A stretch of 64,000 bases of DNA from an uncultured Bacteroidota bacterium (GTDB lineage Bacteria; Bacteroidota; Bacteroidia; Bacteroidales; P3): assembly GCA_902777005.1 (NCBI GenBank), contig CACYSB010000001.1, positions 48,741 through 112,740 of the forward strand, given 5' to 3'. The notes beneath the pieces were generated by a model. The model was not told the DNA's origin. It did not search any database and saw nothing but the letters and a program-made list of their open reading frames with translations. Positions 43,477 to 51,838 of the stretch are shown here, one piece after another (the first letter of the stretch is position 1; each line of letters starts with the position of its first letter). The position numbers were made by a program, and so were the translations under genes.

Positions 43477-44147
43477 CCTTCCGCCTCTGCCTTTTTGTGA
43501 GCGTTACCCTTGCTGTTGTAAAGGTTCATGGTACGGTCTATGCCTTGTGTTGTAAAACATTTGACGACATCGCAGGCTGTCTTGACGGCTTCTTCCATTT
43601 TTGTCAGGTCTTCGCCTTCCATACGCCCCAGCACATAGTCCACCTGGCGTCCGCGGCTGAAATGGTCGCCAACGCCCATGCGCATGCGTATGTAGTTGGG
43701 AGTGCCAAGTGCAGCTTCAATGTCGCTTAGACCATTGTGGCCGCCTGCTCCGCCCTGTTTCTTGATGCGTATAATGCCGGGGTCAAGCGCCAAATCGTCA
43801 ACTACAACCATAAGGTTTGAAAGCTCCACCTTTTCAGCCTGCAACCAGTACTTCACGGCCTTGCCGCTGAGGTTCATGTAGGTGGTGGGCTTGATGAGCA
43901 CCAGCACGCGGCCTTTATGGCGTATCTCCGTACGGTAGGCGTGGCGTTCCAGCGACCACCGGGCATCAGCTTCTTTGGCCAGTGCGTCGACAACCATGAA
44001 ACCGGCATTGTGGCGCGTACCCTCGTATTCGGCACCCACATTACCCAGTCCCACTATCAGATATTTTGCCACAGCGTCCTCTTGGTTTTCTTTACAATCC
44101 TTTTGTTTCCAAATGGATACAAGTCTGCTAAACAGTCCCATTCTCAT
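43473..44147 (-). CDS. pth: Peptidyl-tRNA hydrolase
   Basis: From the ATG at 44147 (MRMGLFSRLVSIWKQKD) the protein has a 25-residue N-terminal extension before the core KYLIVGLGNVGAEYEGT; ATG 44141 is an alternative. The catalytic His is in TRHNAGF, with KPTTYMNLSG and VVVDDLALDPG following. The longer upstream frame to 44270 would cross the promoter at 44160 and is rejected. Pth frees tRNA from stalled peptidyl-tRNA. It leads the nine-gene unit ending with MBOAT. Confidence 0.9.
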   Translation of the reverse strand: MRMGLFSRLVSIWKQKDCKENQEDAVAKYLIVGLGNVGAEYEGTRHNAGFMVVDALAKEADARWSLERHAYRTEIRHKGRVLVLIKPTTYMNLSGKAVKYWLQAEKVELSNLMVVVDDLALDPGIIRIKKQGGAGGHNGLSDIEAALGTPNYIRMRMGVGDHFSRGRQVDYVLGRMEGEDLTKMEEAVKTACDVVKCFTTQGIDRTMNLYNSKGNAHKKAEAEG

Positions 44148-44159
44148 GGTTTTAAACTG

Positions 44160-44167
44160 CAAAGATA
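44160..44167 (-). promoter_or_regulatory. -7 element of the pth-coaX-lpt-lpxD-MBOAT unit
   Basis: TATCTTTG on the minus strand, only 12 bases before the pth ATG, so the mRNA should have almost no leader. Confidence 0.65.
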
Positions 44168-44231
44168 CAACTTTTTTATAATATGCGCGTATATTTTTTG
44201 CTTCAACTAATGCTATTGCCTTTTGTTCTGT

Positions 44232-44272
44232 TCCATAAAAAGAGTTGGTGGAGAGGGTTGTCTCCACCAACT
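44232..44272 (-). terminator. Terminator of kbl
   Basis: A perfect 12-bp stem AGTTGGTGGAGA/TCTCCACCAACT (44243-44254 and 44261-44272) is followed on the minus strand by CTTTTTATGG. Confidence 0.85.
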
Positions 44273-44300
44273 AAAAGTGCGTTGTATGTCTCGTGATAGC

Positions 44301-45482
44301 TTAGCCTTCAATCTCCTTGCGGACTTTCTTGAAGGCCTCGATGCACTTGTCGAGGTGCTCGTGCTCGTGGGCGGCGCTGATCTGGACGCGGATACGGGCC
44401 TGGCCTTTCGGCACTACGGGATAGTAGAAGCCGGTGACGAAGATGCCTTCTTCCTGCATCTTGGCGGCATACTTCTGGCTCTTGGCGGCGTCGTAGATCA
44501 TGACGGCGCAGATGGCGCTCTCCGAGGGCTTGCAGTCGAAGCCTTCTTCCTTCATGCGGCGCAGGAAGTAGTCGGTGTTCTCATGCAGCTTGTCCTGCAG
44601 GGCGTTGGTCTCGCTCATCATCTCGAACATGCGGATGCCGGCGGCCACAAGGCCGGGAGCCATCGAGTTGGAGAAGAGGTAGGGACGGCTGCGCTGGCGC
44701 AGCATGTCGATGATCTCCTTCTTGCCGGTGGTGAAGCCGCCCATGGCGCCGCCGAAAGCCTTGCCGAGGGTGCCGGTAAGGATTTCAATCTTGCCGCGCA
44801 GGTTGTAGCGCTCGGTAACACCGCGACCGGTCTTGCCGACCACGCCGGCGCTGTGGCTCTCGTCCACCATCACCATGGCGTCATACTTGTTGGCGAGCTC
44901 GTAGATTTTGTCCAGCGGGCAGACGTTGCCGTCCATCGAGAAGACACCGTCGGTGACAATCACGCGGAAGCGGTTCTTCTGGGCGGCCTTGAGCTGCTCC
45001 TCGAGGTCAGCCATGTCGGCGTTGGCATAGCGGTAGCGCTGTGCCTTGCAGAGGCGCACGCCGTCGATGATGGAGGCATGGTTCAGTGCGTCGCTGATGA
45101 TGGCGTCCTCTTCGGTGAGCAGGGGCTCGAAGACACCGCCGTTGGCGTCGAAGCAGGCGGCGTAGAGGATGGTGTCCTCGGTGCCGAAGAACTCAGCGAT
45201 CTTCTTCTCAAGCTGCTTGTGGAGGTCCTGGCAGCCGCAGATGAAGCGCACACTGGCCATACCGTAGCCGCGGGCGTCCATGCCCTTCTTGGCGGCCTCG
45301 ATGAGCTCGGGGTTGTCGGCCAGACCCAGGTAGTTGTTGGCGCAGAAGTTGAGGCACTTCTTGCCCTTCACCATAATCTCGGCGCCCTGCGGGCTCTCGA
45401 TGATGCGTTCATGTTTGTAAAGACCGGCGGCCTCGATGTCGGCCAGCTCTTTCTGAAGATGCTGTTGGAATTTAGTGTACAT
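44301..45482 (-). CDS. kbl: Glycine C-acetyltransferase (2-amino-3-ketobutyrate CoA ligase)
   Basis: 393 residues of the alpha-oxoamine synthase family. The N-terminal CANNYLGLADNPELI, the FICGCQDLHKQLE segment, MVDESHSAGVVGKTGRGV, and the PLP-binding Lys in TGTLGKAFGGAMGG are all as in Kbl. It splits 2-amino-3-oxobutyrate into glycine and acetyl-CoA during threonine use. Threonine dehydrogenase (tdh) is not adjacent. It is monocistronic with its own promoter and terminator. Confidence 0.92.
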   Translation of the reverse strand: MYTKFQQHLQKELADIEAAGLYKHERIIESPQGAEIMVKGKKCLNFCANNYLGLADNPELIEAAKKGMDARGYGMASVRFICGCQDLHKQLEKKIAEFFGTEDTILYAACFDANGGVFEPLLTEEDAIISDALNHASIIDGVRLCKAQRYRYANADMADLEEQLKAAQKNRFRVIVTDGVFSMDGNVCPLDKIYELANKYDAMVMVDESHSAGVVGKTGRGVTERYNLRGKIEILTGTLGKAFGGAMGGFTTGKKEIIDMLRQRSRPYLFSNSMAPGLVAAGIRMFEMMSETNALQDKLHENTDYFLRRMKEEGFDCKPSESAICAVMIYDAAKSQKYAAKMQEEGIFVTGFYYPVVPKGQARIRVQISAAHEHEHLDKCIEAFKKVRKEIEG

Positions 45483-45537
45483 GTTTACAATATTTTATGT
45501 TATTATTTCTGATTCTGGTACTCTCTAATTCAGCCTA

Positions 45538-45545
45538 CAAAAATA
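45538..45545 (-). promoter_or_regulatory. -7 element of kbl
   Basis: TATTTTTG on the minus strand, 55 bases before the kbl ATG. Confidence 0.55.
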
Positions 45546-45575
45546 CAAAAAAATATTTATACCGAAAAAAAATGT

Positions 45576-45583
45576 TACCTTTG
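45576..45583 (+). promoter_or_regulatory. -7 element of trpS
   Basis: TACCTTTG, 25 bases before the trpS ATG; divergent from the kbl promoter. Confidence 0.55.
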
Positions 45584-45608
45584 CAGCAATAACGAAAACA
45601 CTGATACT

Positions 45609-46607
45609 ATGGCTAAAGATATAGTTTGCAGCGGCATAAGGCCCACTGGCAACCTCCACCTCGGCAATTATTTCGGCGCTCTGCGCAACTTTGTCAAGAT
45701 GCAGGACGAGATGGACTGCTACTTCTTCATCGCCGACTACCACTCGCTCACCACGCACCCCACGCCGGGCAGCATCTACAACGATGCACGCGCCATACTG
45801 GTGCAGTACCTCGCCGCCGGTCTTGACCCCGAGAAGGCCACCATCTACCTGCAGAGCGACCTGCCCGAAACCATTGAGCTATATCTATTCTTCAACATGA
45901 ACGCCTACCTCGGTGAGCTGGAGCGCGTCACTTCCTTCAAGGACAAGGTGCGCCAGAACCCCAACAACGTCAACGCCGGCCTGCTGACCTACCCCACGCT
46001 CATGGCCGCCGACATACTCATCCACAAGGCCACCCGCGTGCCCGTGGGCAAGGATCAGGAGCAGCATCTCGAGATGACACGCACCTACGCCCAGCGCTTC
46101 AACACCATGTACAAGGCCGACGTATTCCCCCTGCCCCAGGCCATAGGCTCCAGCACCGGCCTGGTTAAGATACCCGCCCTCAACGGCAGCGGCAAGATGG
46201 GCAAGAGCGAGGGCGAAGCTTCCACCATCTTTCTCACCGACGAGCCCGCCGTCATCCGCAAGAAGATAATGAAAGCCAAGAGCGACAGTGGTCCCACCGA
46301 GATGAACCAGAAGAAGCCCGAGGAGATTGAGAACCTCTTCCTGTTGCTCAAGGCCGTCTCCACGCCCGACACCGTCGAGTACTTCGACGACCTTTATAAC
46401 CGTTGCCAGATACGCTACGGCGACCTCAAGAAGCAGCTTGCCGAGGATATGGTCAACTTCGTCGAGCCCCTGCGCCAGCGCATCCTCGAGATTGGCGCCG
46501 ACGATGCCGCCCTGCGCCGCATCATGGACCGCGGCAAGGAGAAAGCCCACGACAGCGCCGCCCGCACCCTCGCCGAGGTGCGCCACGTCATCGGCTACCG
46601 CAATTAA
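45609..46607 (+). CDS. trpS: Tryptophanyl-tRNA synthetase
   Basis: 332 residues, class I. The HIGH-equivalent motif is GNLHLGNYFGAL, the KMSKS-equivalent is GKMGKSEGEA, and the tryptophan-pocket segment DYHSLTTHP and VGKDQEQHLEMTR are present. It charges tRNA-Trp. The stop codon lies at the start of a heptamer array (46607-46630) and a hairpin follows, so the gene is monocistronic. Confidence 0.95.
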   Translation: MAKDIVCSGIRPTGNLHLGNYFGALRNFVKMQDEMDCYFFIADYHSLTTHPTPGSIYNDARAILVQYLAAGLDPEKATIYLQSDLPETIELYLFFNMNAYLGELERVTSFKDKVRQNPNNVNAGLLTYPTLMAADILIHKATRVPVGKDQEQHLEMTRTYAQRFNTMYKADVFPLPQAIGSSTGLVKIPALNGSGKMGKSEGEASTIFLTDEPAVIRKKIMKAKSDSGPTEMNQKKPEEIENLFLLLKAVSTPDTVEYFDDLYNRCQIRYGDLKKQLAEDMVNFVEPLRQRILEIGADDAALRRIMDRGKEKAHDSAARTLAEVRHVIGYRN

Positions 46608-46630
46608 ATTGAGAATTGGGAATTGAGAAT
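46607..46630 (+). repeat. Heptamer array after trpS
   Basis: AATTGAG, AATTGGG, AATTGAG and a partial AAT follow one another; the first A is the last base of the trpS stop. Confidence 0.6.
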
Positions 46631-46670
46631 GGCAACACCGTAATGCCGGGTGTTGCGTCTATCATAAAAT

Positions 46671-46702
46671 AATAGGGGCTGAAATCTTTCAGCCCCTATT
46701 TG
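46671..46702. terminator. Bidirectional terminator between trpS and rnfA
   Basis: AATAGGGGCTGAAA (46671-46684) pairs with TTTCAGCCCCTATT (46687-46700); A- and T-rich flanks on both sides suit both convergent genes. Confidence 0.75.
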
Positions 46703-46703
46703 A

Positions 46704-46731
46704 TTTTCAATTTTCAACTTTCAATTTTCAA
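46704..46731 (+). repeat. Heptamer quartet between trpS and rnfA
   Basis: Units TTTTCAA, TTTTCAA, CTTTCAA, TTTTCAA, exactly 28 bases. Confidence 0.75.
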
Positions 46732-46736
46732 TTCCC

Positions 46737-47324
46737 TTACGGCAGGGGCACCAGGCCGTTGAAGCCCATGAAGGCCATGGCCAGGATGCCGGCGGTGACC
46801 AGCGCGATGGGCACACCCTTCATGCCTTTGGGCACGCCGGTGAGGTCGAGCTGCTCGCGGATGCCGGCGAAGAGTATCAGCGCGATGGCGAAGCCAACGG
46901 CGATGGAGGCCGAGTAGACGACGCTCTCAAGGAAGTTCATGTTCTTCTGTATCACCAGGATGGCCACACCGAGCACGGCGCAGTTGGTGGTAATCAGGGG
47001 CAGGAAGACTCCCAGTGCCTGGTAGAGCGAGGGGGCAATCTTCTTCAGCACTATCTCAACCATCTGCACCAGACCCGCAATCACGAGGATATAGGCGATG
47101 GTTTGCAGATATTCGAGGTGCAGGGGCACCAGCACATAGGTCATGATGAGCCATGTCACCATGGTGGCCAGCAACATCACGAAAAGCACGGCGCCGCTCA
47201 TGCCCACGGACGACTTAACGTCCTTACTCACACCGAGAAACGGGCAGATGCCGAGGAACTGGGCCAGCACCACATTGTTCACCAGAATGGCCCCTATGAT
47301 AAGGGCAGGTATCGTTATTCCCAT
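46737..47324 (-). CDS. rnfA: Electron transport complex subunit RnfA
   Basis: 195 residues with six membrane helices. LVNNVVLAQFLGICPFLGVSK and GVFLPLITTNCAVLGVA are diagnostic and contain the two Cys residues that bind the intramembrane iron-sulfur cluster in Rnf/Rsx. Rnf couples ferredoxin oxidation and NAD reduction to ion pumping. The usual partners rnfB, C, D, G and E are not next to it: upstream is a 404-base gap and then a divergent nagB. The gene has its own promoter. Confidence 0.92.
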   Translation of the reverse strand: MGITIPALIIGAILVNNVVLAQFLGICPFLGVSKDVKSSVGMSGAVLFVMLLATMVTWLIMTYVLVPLHLEYLQTIAYILVIAGLVQMVEIVLKKIAPSLYQALGVFLPLITTNCAVLGVAILVIQKNMNFLESVVYSASIAVGFAIALILFAGIREQLDLTGVPKGMKGVPIALVTAGILAMAFMGFNGLVPLP

Positions 47325-47351
47325 AGCTGTTTCTGTTTACAATTCGAACTG

Positions 47352-47359
47352 CAAAAGTA
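47352..47359 (-). promoter_or_regulatory. -7 element of rnfA
   Basis: TACTTTTG on the minus strand, 27 bases before the rnfA ATG. Confidence 0.55.
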
Positions 47360-47399
47360 CAACCTTTTTTTGATATGGCAAAATTTTTTTTCGCGCGCC

Positions 47400-47555
47400 C
47401 TCGTGAAACGGGTCGCCGACGGTACGCCTCCGCCCCGTATCCGCTCCGACTTCTCTCCGACCTTTCTTCGACTGTTAAGCGTTGATTTTGAGGGTCGTGG
47501 TTGGAGGGGAGACGGAGCTGGGTCGGAGCGGGTACGGAGCGGCTACGGTCTAACG
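47400..47555. repeat. Intergenic inverted repeat, family 1 diverged copy D
   Basis: CGTATCCGCTCCGAC near 47436-47450 is complementary, with one mismatch, to GTCGGAGCGGGTACG near 47522-47536. The middle holds CGACTGTTAAGCG, similar to the 11-bp unit of the other copies. The 404-base divergent gap (47325-47728) contains this repeat, the two promoters and no ORF. Confidence 0.6.
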
Positions 47556-47653
47556 ACTGATGATCAGCGAGTTATATTCTGTTAAAAAATCATAAAACTA
47601 AGTAAGTTAGCCTTTGGGGAGAAACTTTTTTTCGCCCGAAAGGAAAAAACGCG

Positions 47654-47661
47654 TACTTTTG
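47654..47661 (+). promoter_or_regulatory. -7 element of nagB
   Basis: TACTTTTG, 67 bases before the nagB ATG, which leaves a leader of about 60 bases with no recognisable riboswitch. Confidence 0.55.
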
Positions 47662-47728
47662 CACATTGAAAAATTGACGGTAAAACCGGCCGCGTTAACT
47701 GTTGAACACATATTAAACACTTAAATAT

Positions 47729-48550
47729 ATGCGCGTTATCATTACCAAAGACTACGATCAAATGTCGGTCTGGGCTGCTAATTATGTGGCCAAAAGAATT
47801 CTGGATTTCAATCCCACGGAGGAGCATCCGTTTGTCCTCGGCTGCCCCACCGGTAGTTCACCCCTTGGACTGTACCGGCATCTGGTGAAGCTCAACCAGA
47901 AAGGTGTGCTGAGTTTCAAGAATGTGGTGACGTTCAACATGGACGAGTATGTCGGCCTGCCTGTGGAACATCCCGAGAGCTATCACAGCTTCATGTGGAC
48001 CAATTTCTTCAGCCACATCGACATCAAGAAGGAGAATGTGCACATCCTCGACGGCAACGCCAAGGACCTGATGGCCGAGTGCAAGCACTATGAGGAGATG
48101 ATTGCCGCCGCCGGCGGAGTGGATCTCTTCATGGGCGGTGTGGGCCCCGACGGTCACATTGCCTTCAACGAGCCGGGCAGCAGCCTTGCCAGCCGCACCC
48201 GCATCAAGACCCTCACCACCAACACCATCCAGGCCAACTGCCGCTTCTTCGACAACGACGAGACCAAGGTGCCGAAACAGGCCCTGACCGTTGGCGTGGG
48301 CACCGTGATGGATGCCCGCGAGGTGCTCATCCTCTGCAACGGCCCCAAGAAGGCCCGCGCCCTGCACCACATGATAGAGAACGGTGTGAACCACATGTGG
48401 ACCAGCAGTATGCTGCAGATGCACCCCCACGCTGTGGTAGTGTGCGACGAAGAGGCTTCCGTGGAGCTCAAGATGAGCACCTACGACTACTTCAAGGACA
48501 AGCAGCGCATCGAAGGCTCTATTGAGGAATACGTTAACCTATACAAATAA
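47729..48550 (+). CDS. nagB: Glucosamine-6-phosphate deaminase
   Basis: 273 residues. [17 protein letters not shown], the catalytic Asp in FNMDEYVGL, and the signature [17 protein letters not shown] with the catalytic His are all present. NagB converts glucosamine-6-phosphate to fructose-6-phosphate and ammonia, feeding amino sugars from mucin or peptidoglycan into glycolysis. A DUF4954 gene follows after 6 bases, probably in the same transcript. Confidence 0.95.
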   Translation: MRVIITKDYDQMSVWAANYVAKRILDFNPTEEHPFVLGCPTGSSPLGLYRHLVKLNQKGVLSFKNVVTFNMDEYVGLPVEHPESYHSFMWTNFFSHIDIKKENVHILDGNAKDLMAECKHYEEMIAAAGGVDLFMGGVGPDGHIAFNEPGSSLASRTRIKTLTTNTIQANCRFFDNDETKVPKQALTVGVGTVMDAREVLILCNGPKKARALHHMIENGVNHMWTSSMLQMHPHAVVVCDEEASVELKMSTYDYFKDKQRIEGSIEEYVNLYK

Positions 48551-48556
48551 ACTCCA

Positions 48557-50329
48557 ATGTATCGCAACCTTACTACTGCTGAAATAGAAAAGCTGGAGCG
48601 TCAAGGTAATTATGCAGAGGATTGGTCCACTGTACAGGTGGCCGAGCCATTCTGTGCCGAATGCATACGGAACAGCACCTTTGAGGGTGCTGTTTCTCTT
48701 GGTAGCATTGAGAACTGCAAGCATACCGAAGGCGAGCTTACGCTCCGCGAGGGTATTTACAATTCCGCCCTCAGCAACAGCACCGTGGGCAACCATCCGG
48801 TCATACACAATGTGCATATGCTCAGCGGCTATATGTTGGGCGACAATGTGGTGCTGTTCAACATCGAAGAGATGACCTGCACCAGCGACCCCCACAAGGT
48901 GGCATGGCTGGAGCCGATGAATGAGAACGGCGGACGCCGTCTGCTGCCCTTCAGCGGCATGACTATCGGCGAGGCCTATATGTGGGCCCGCTACCGAGGC
49001 CACAAGGCCTTTGTCGACAAGCTGGAACAGATGACATACGACACCCTCGCCACTGACGAGGGGCGCTACGGAAGGGTTGGTGACCATTGTGTCATCAAGA
49101 ACACCAAGGCTATCCGTAACGTGGCTATCCGCTCCACGGAGCAGGATCCCACAGAGGTGGACGGCTGCATAGTGCTCAGCGACGGCGTGGTGGGCACCGG
49201 CTGCACGCTGGAACACGGCGTGATAGCGGTGCGCTTCCTGCTCGGCGAGCATGTGCACCTGGAGTTCGGCCTCCGTCTTAACGACACTGTGGTGGGCGAT
49301 AACAGCACCCTGGCGCGCTGCGAGGTAGGCAACAGCATCATCTTCCCCGCACATGAGCAGCACCACAACAACTCGTTCCTCATCGCCGGCCTTATCATGG
49401 GCCAGAGCAACATAGCCGCAGGCGGCACCATTGGCAGCAACCACAACAGCCGCACGGCCGACAACGAGATAGTAGGTGGCCGCGGATTCTGGCCGGGACT
49501 TTGCTGCTCGTTCAAGCACTCGAGCCGCTTTGCCTCCTACTGCCTGCTGGCCAAGGGCGACTACCCTGCGGAACTGGACATTACGCTGCCGTTCGCTCTG
49601 GTGAACAACAATGCCAGCAAGGATCAACTGGAAGTGATGCCGGCTTACTGGTGGATGTACAATATGTACGCCATGGACCGCAACAGTAAGAAGTTCGCCA
49701 AACGCGACAAGCGCGTGGTGAAGGCCCAGCATGTGGAGTTCGACAATCTGGCTCCCGACACGGCTGAGGAGATCTTCCGTGGCATGAAGCAGTTGCGCGC
49801 CTGGATGGCCGCCTCCACCAGCGACACCGTCTATGCCCAGGGCCAGGAAAAAGGCAAGCGCCCCACAGTGGTGCTGAAAGCCGCCGAAGGTCTCAAGGCC
49901 TACGAGGACATGCTGGTATATTACGCTATGAAATACCTCCCCCAACCCACCACTCATCACTCATCACTCATCACTACGGATTGGGTCAACATAGGCGGTC
50001 AGCTCGTTGCCAAACAGGATATGGAGCAGCTTATCGCTGACGTTGAGAGTGGCGTCTTGGGCGATTGGAAGGCTATTAGAGAGCGTTTCGATACCCTTTG
50101 GAAGGCTTATCCAGCCCAGCGCGAGGCCCACGCCTACAGCGTCCTTTGTCGTCTGGCTGGAGTGGAGGCCCTCACCGACGAGCTCTGGCAGCAGTATCAG
50201 AAGCGCTATGCTGAGATACAAAAGTATATAGAGGAACAGAAGGTGGCAAGCCGTCACAAAGACGAGGTAAATACCTTCCGGAACATGACCTACTGGGACG
50301 ACGCCGAGCGTGCCGCCGTGTTAGACTGA
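48557..50329 (+). CDS. DUF4954 family protein (left-handed beta-helix)
   Basis: 590 residues. The middle (about 60-330) shows hexapeptide-like repeats of a left-handed beta-helix (VGDHCVIKNTKAIRNVAIRS, in part; IVLSDGVVGTGCTLEHGVIA), as in nucleotidyl- or acyltransferases acting on sugar nucleotides. A helical C-terminal region follows. The family is common next to amino-sugar genes in Bacteroidota, but no reaction is known. Residues about 466-474 are encoded by a heptamer quartet (49951-49978) in the linker before the last domain. The 3' end overlaps the convergent rmuC gene by nine bases. Confidence 0.8.
   Translation: MYRNLTTAEIEKLERQGNYAEDWSTVQVAEPFCAECIRNSTFEGAVSLGSIENCKHTEGELTLREGIYNSALSNSTVGNHPVIHNVHMLSGYMLGDNVVLFNIEEMTCTSDPHKVAWLEPMNENGGRRLLPFSGMTIGEAYMWARYRGHKAFVDKLEQMTYDTLATDEGRYGRVGDHCVIKNTKAIRNVAIRSTEQDPTEVDGCIVLSDGVVGTGCTLEHGVIAVRFLLGEHVHLEFGLRLNDTVVGDNSTLARCEVGNSIIFPAHEQHHNNSFLIAGLIMGQSNIAAGGTIGSNHNSRTADNEIVGGRGFWPGLCCSFKHSSRFASYCLLAKGDYPAELDITLPFALVNNNASKDQLEVMPAYWWMYNMYAMDRNSKKFAKRDKRVVKAQHVEFDNLAPDTAEEIFRGMKQLRAWMAASTSDTVYAQGQEKGKRPTVVLKAAEGLKAYEDMLVYYAMKYLPQPTTHHSSLITTDWVNIGGQLVAKQDMEQLIADVESGVLGDWKAIRERFDTLWKAYPAQREAHAYSVLCRLAGVEALTDELWQQYQKRYAEIQKYIEEQKVASRHKDEVNTFRNMTYWDDAERAAVLD
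49951..49978 (+). repeat. Heptamer quartet inside the DUF4954 gene
   Basis: CACTCAT three times, then CACTACG, exactly 28 bases; encodes part of THHSSLITTD in an otherwise conserved-looking protein. Confidence 0.8.
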
Positions 50330-51811
50330 TTCCGGTAGTTCGTCGCTTCCGCCATCATCGTCGCCGTGCTTGAGAAGATAGTCGGTGGGGATGATGGTGG
50401 AACCTTTTTTGCTCTTGCTGACCTTTACGTTGTCGATGCCGTCGAGAGCAAGTATCTGGCTGGCTGTGGTGCCTATGCTGCGGCCTGTGGGAAGCAGCTT
50501 CTTGCGGCTGCTTTCGAAAGCGTCGAGGGCATCTTGCAGGTTCTTGCCCACACTGTCGTATTCGCGTAGGAAGTTGCCGGTACGCTCCAGCATCTCCTGC
50601 GCCAGTTCATAGAGCTTCTGGTGGTTTTTCTCTTGGTCGATATGGGTCCAGGTGATGCGTATGATGCGCAATGCGGCGTAGAGGGTCTGCTCGTCGGCGA
50701 TGAAGACTTTCTTCTGCATGGCGTCTTGCCAGAGGGTGGGCTCTTCCTGTGTGGCATCGCGGAGGGCAGGCACATGCGGCACAAACATTATGACGAAGTC
50801 GAGGTGGGGATTGGTCTGGTACTGGGTGTAGTTCTTGGCCGAGAGCTCGTCGACGTGCTTCTTAAGGCTGGTGATATGCTCTTTGAGGCAGAGCCGTTTG
50901 GTGAGTTCGTCGCTGGCGTTGGCATAGTTGATGTAGGCGGTCATCGATACTTTGGAGTCAATGATGACATCACGTCTGTCGTCGAGGTGCAGTAGCACGT
51001 CAGGCCTTAGGTTCTCGCCCTCCTCTGGTTTTATTGTCTGTCCGTCGGCATCGCGCATAACGGCCTGCACCTCGTAGTCTTTGCCGAGGGTGAAGCCCTG
51101 TTGTTCGAGGAGGTTGCTGAGCACCACTTCACCCCAGTCGCCTTGGGTCTTGCTCTCGTGTTTGAAGGCGCGCGTGAGCTCCTCGGCACTCTTTTGCGCC
51201 TCGATGCTCTGGCGTATCATGTGCTCCATGTTGGTCTTTATCTCGGCGCTCATAGTGGTCTGCACGTTGGAGTTCTTGGCCATCTCTTCTTTCATCTTGT
51301 CGATGGTCTCCTTGAGAGGCTTGACGATGCTGTCGATGTTCTTGGTGCTGGCGTCGGAGAACTCCTCCTGACGCTGTTTGAGCATGGTGTTGGTGGTGTT
51401 CTCGACCTGCTCACGGAGGGTTTTGACGGTGTCGGTGAAACGCTTTTCAAGGGCTTCGGTGTCGCTTCGATGACGACGGTCCTGCTCATCGAGGAGAGCT
51501 TGGTGGTTCTGCTTTAGCTCGTCGACGACGGTGTTGTGGCGCTTGAGCACCTCCTCTTTGTATTCGGCCAACCGTTTGTCAGCCTCGGCCTTGGCTGTTT
51601 GCAGCGCTTGTGCGGCCTCGGCCTTATACTCAGCAAGTTGATGGTTGAGGAGTGATGTCTCTGTGATGTGGCTTTGTCTCTCGGCGGTAAGTTGGGCTTC
51701 AAGGCTTTGCTTTTCTGTGCTGAGGGCGTTTTTGCCGTGTCCGGAAATAAGCATACCGGCGAGGATACCAGCGGCGAGGGCTATGATGGTTATTATGATG
51801 GTCGTTACCAT
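50321..51811 (-). CDS. rmuC: DNA recombination protein RmuC
   Basis: 496 residues: an N-terminal membrane helix (TIIITIIALAAGILAGMLI), a coiled coil (about 30-190), then the RmuC nuclease-like domain with TQGDWGEVVLSNLLEQQGF, LRPDVLLHLDDRRDVIIDSKVSM (PD-(D/E)XK core, in part) and HLDFVIMFVP. RmuC limits DNA inversions at short repeats in E. coli. The 28-base gap to the COG0523 gene upstream suggests co-transcription. Confidence 0.9.
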   Translation of the reverse strand: MVTTIIITIIALAAGILAGMLISGHGKNALSTEKQSLEAQLTAERQSHITETSLLNHQLAEYKAEAAQALQTAKAEADKRLAEYKEEVLKRHNTVVDELKQNHQALLDEQDRRHRSDTEALEKRFTDTVKTLREQVENTTNTMLKQRQEEFSDASTKNIDSIVKPLKETIDKMKEEMAKNSNVQTTMSAEIKTNMEHMIRQSIEAQKSAEELTRAFKHESKTQGDWGEVVLSNLLEQQGFTLGKDYEVQAVMRDADGQTIKPEEGENLRPDVLLHLDDRRDVIIDSKVSMTAYINYANASDELTKRLCLKEHITSLKKHVDELSAKNYTQYQTNPHLDFVIMFVPHVPALRDATQEEPTLWQDAMQKKVFIADEQTLYAALRIIRITWTHIDQEKNHQKLYELAQEMLERTGNFLREYDSVGKNLQDALDAFESSRKKLLPTGRSIGTTASQILALDGIDNVKVSKSKKGSTIIPTDYLLKHGDDDGGSDELPESV

Positions 51812-51838
51812 AGGTTGGATTGTTTTGCGTTTTGTTGG

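Noticed and set aside
44223..45512. Long plus-strand open frame opposite kbl
   Set aside because: Antisense of kbl; the translation is a biased Val/Ala/Gly/His mix without recognisable motifs.
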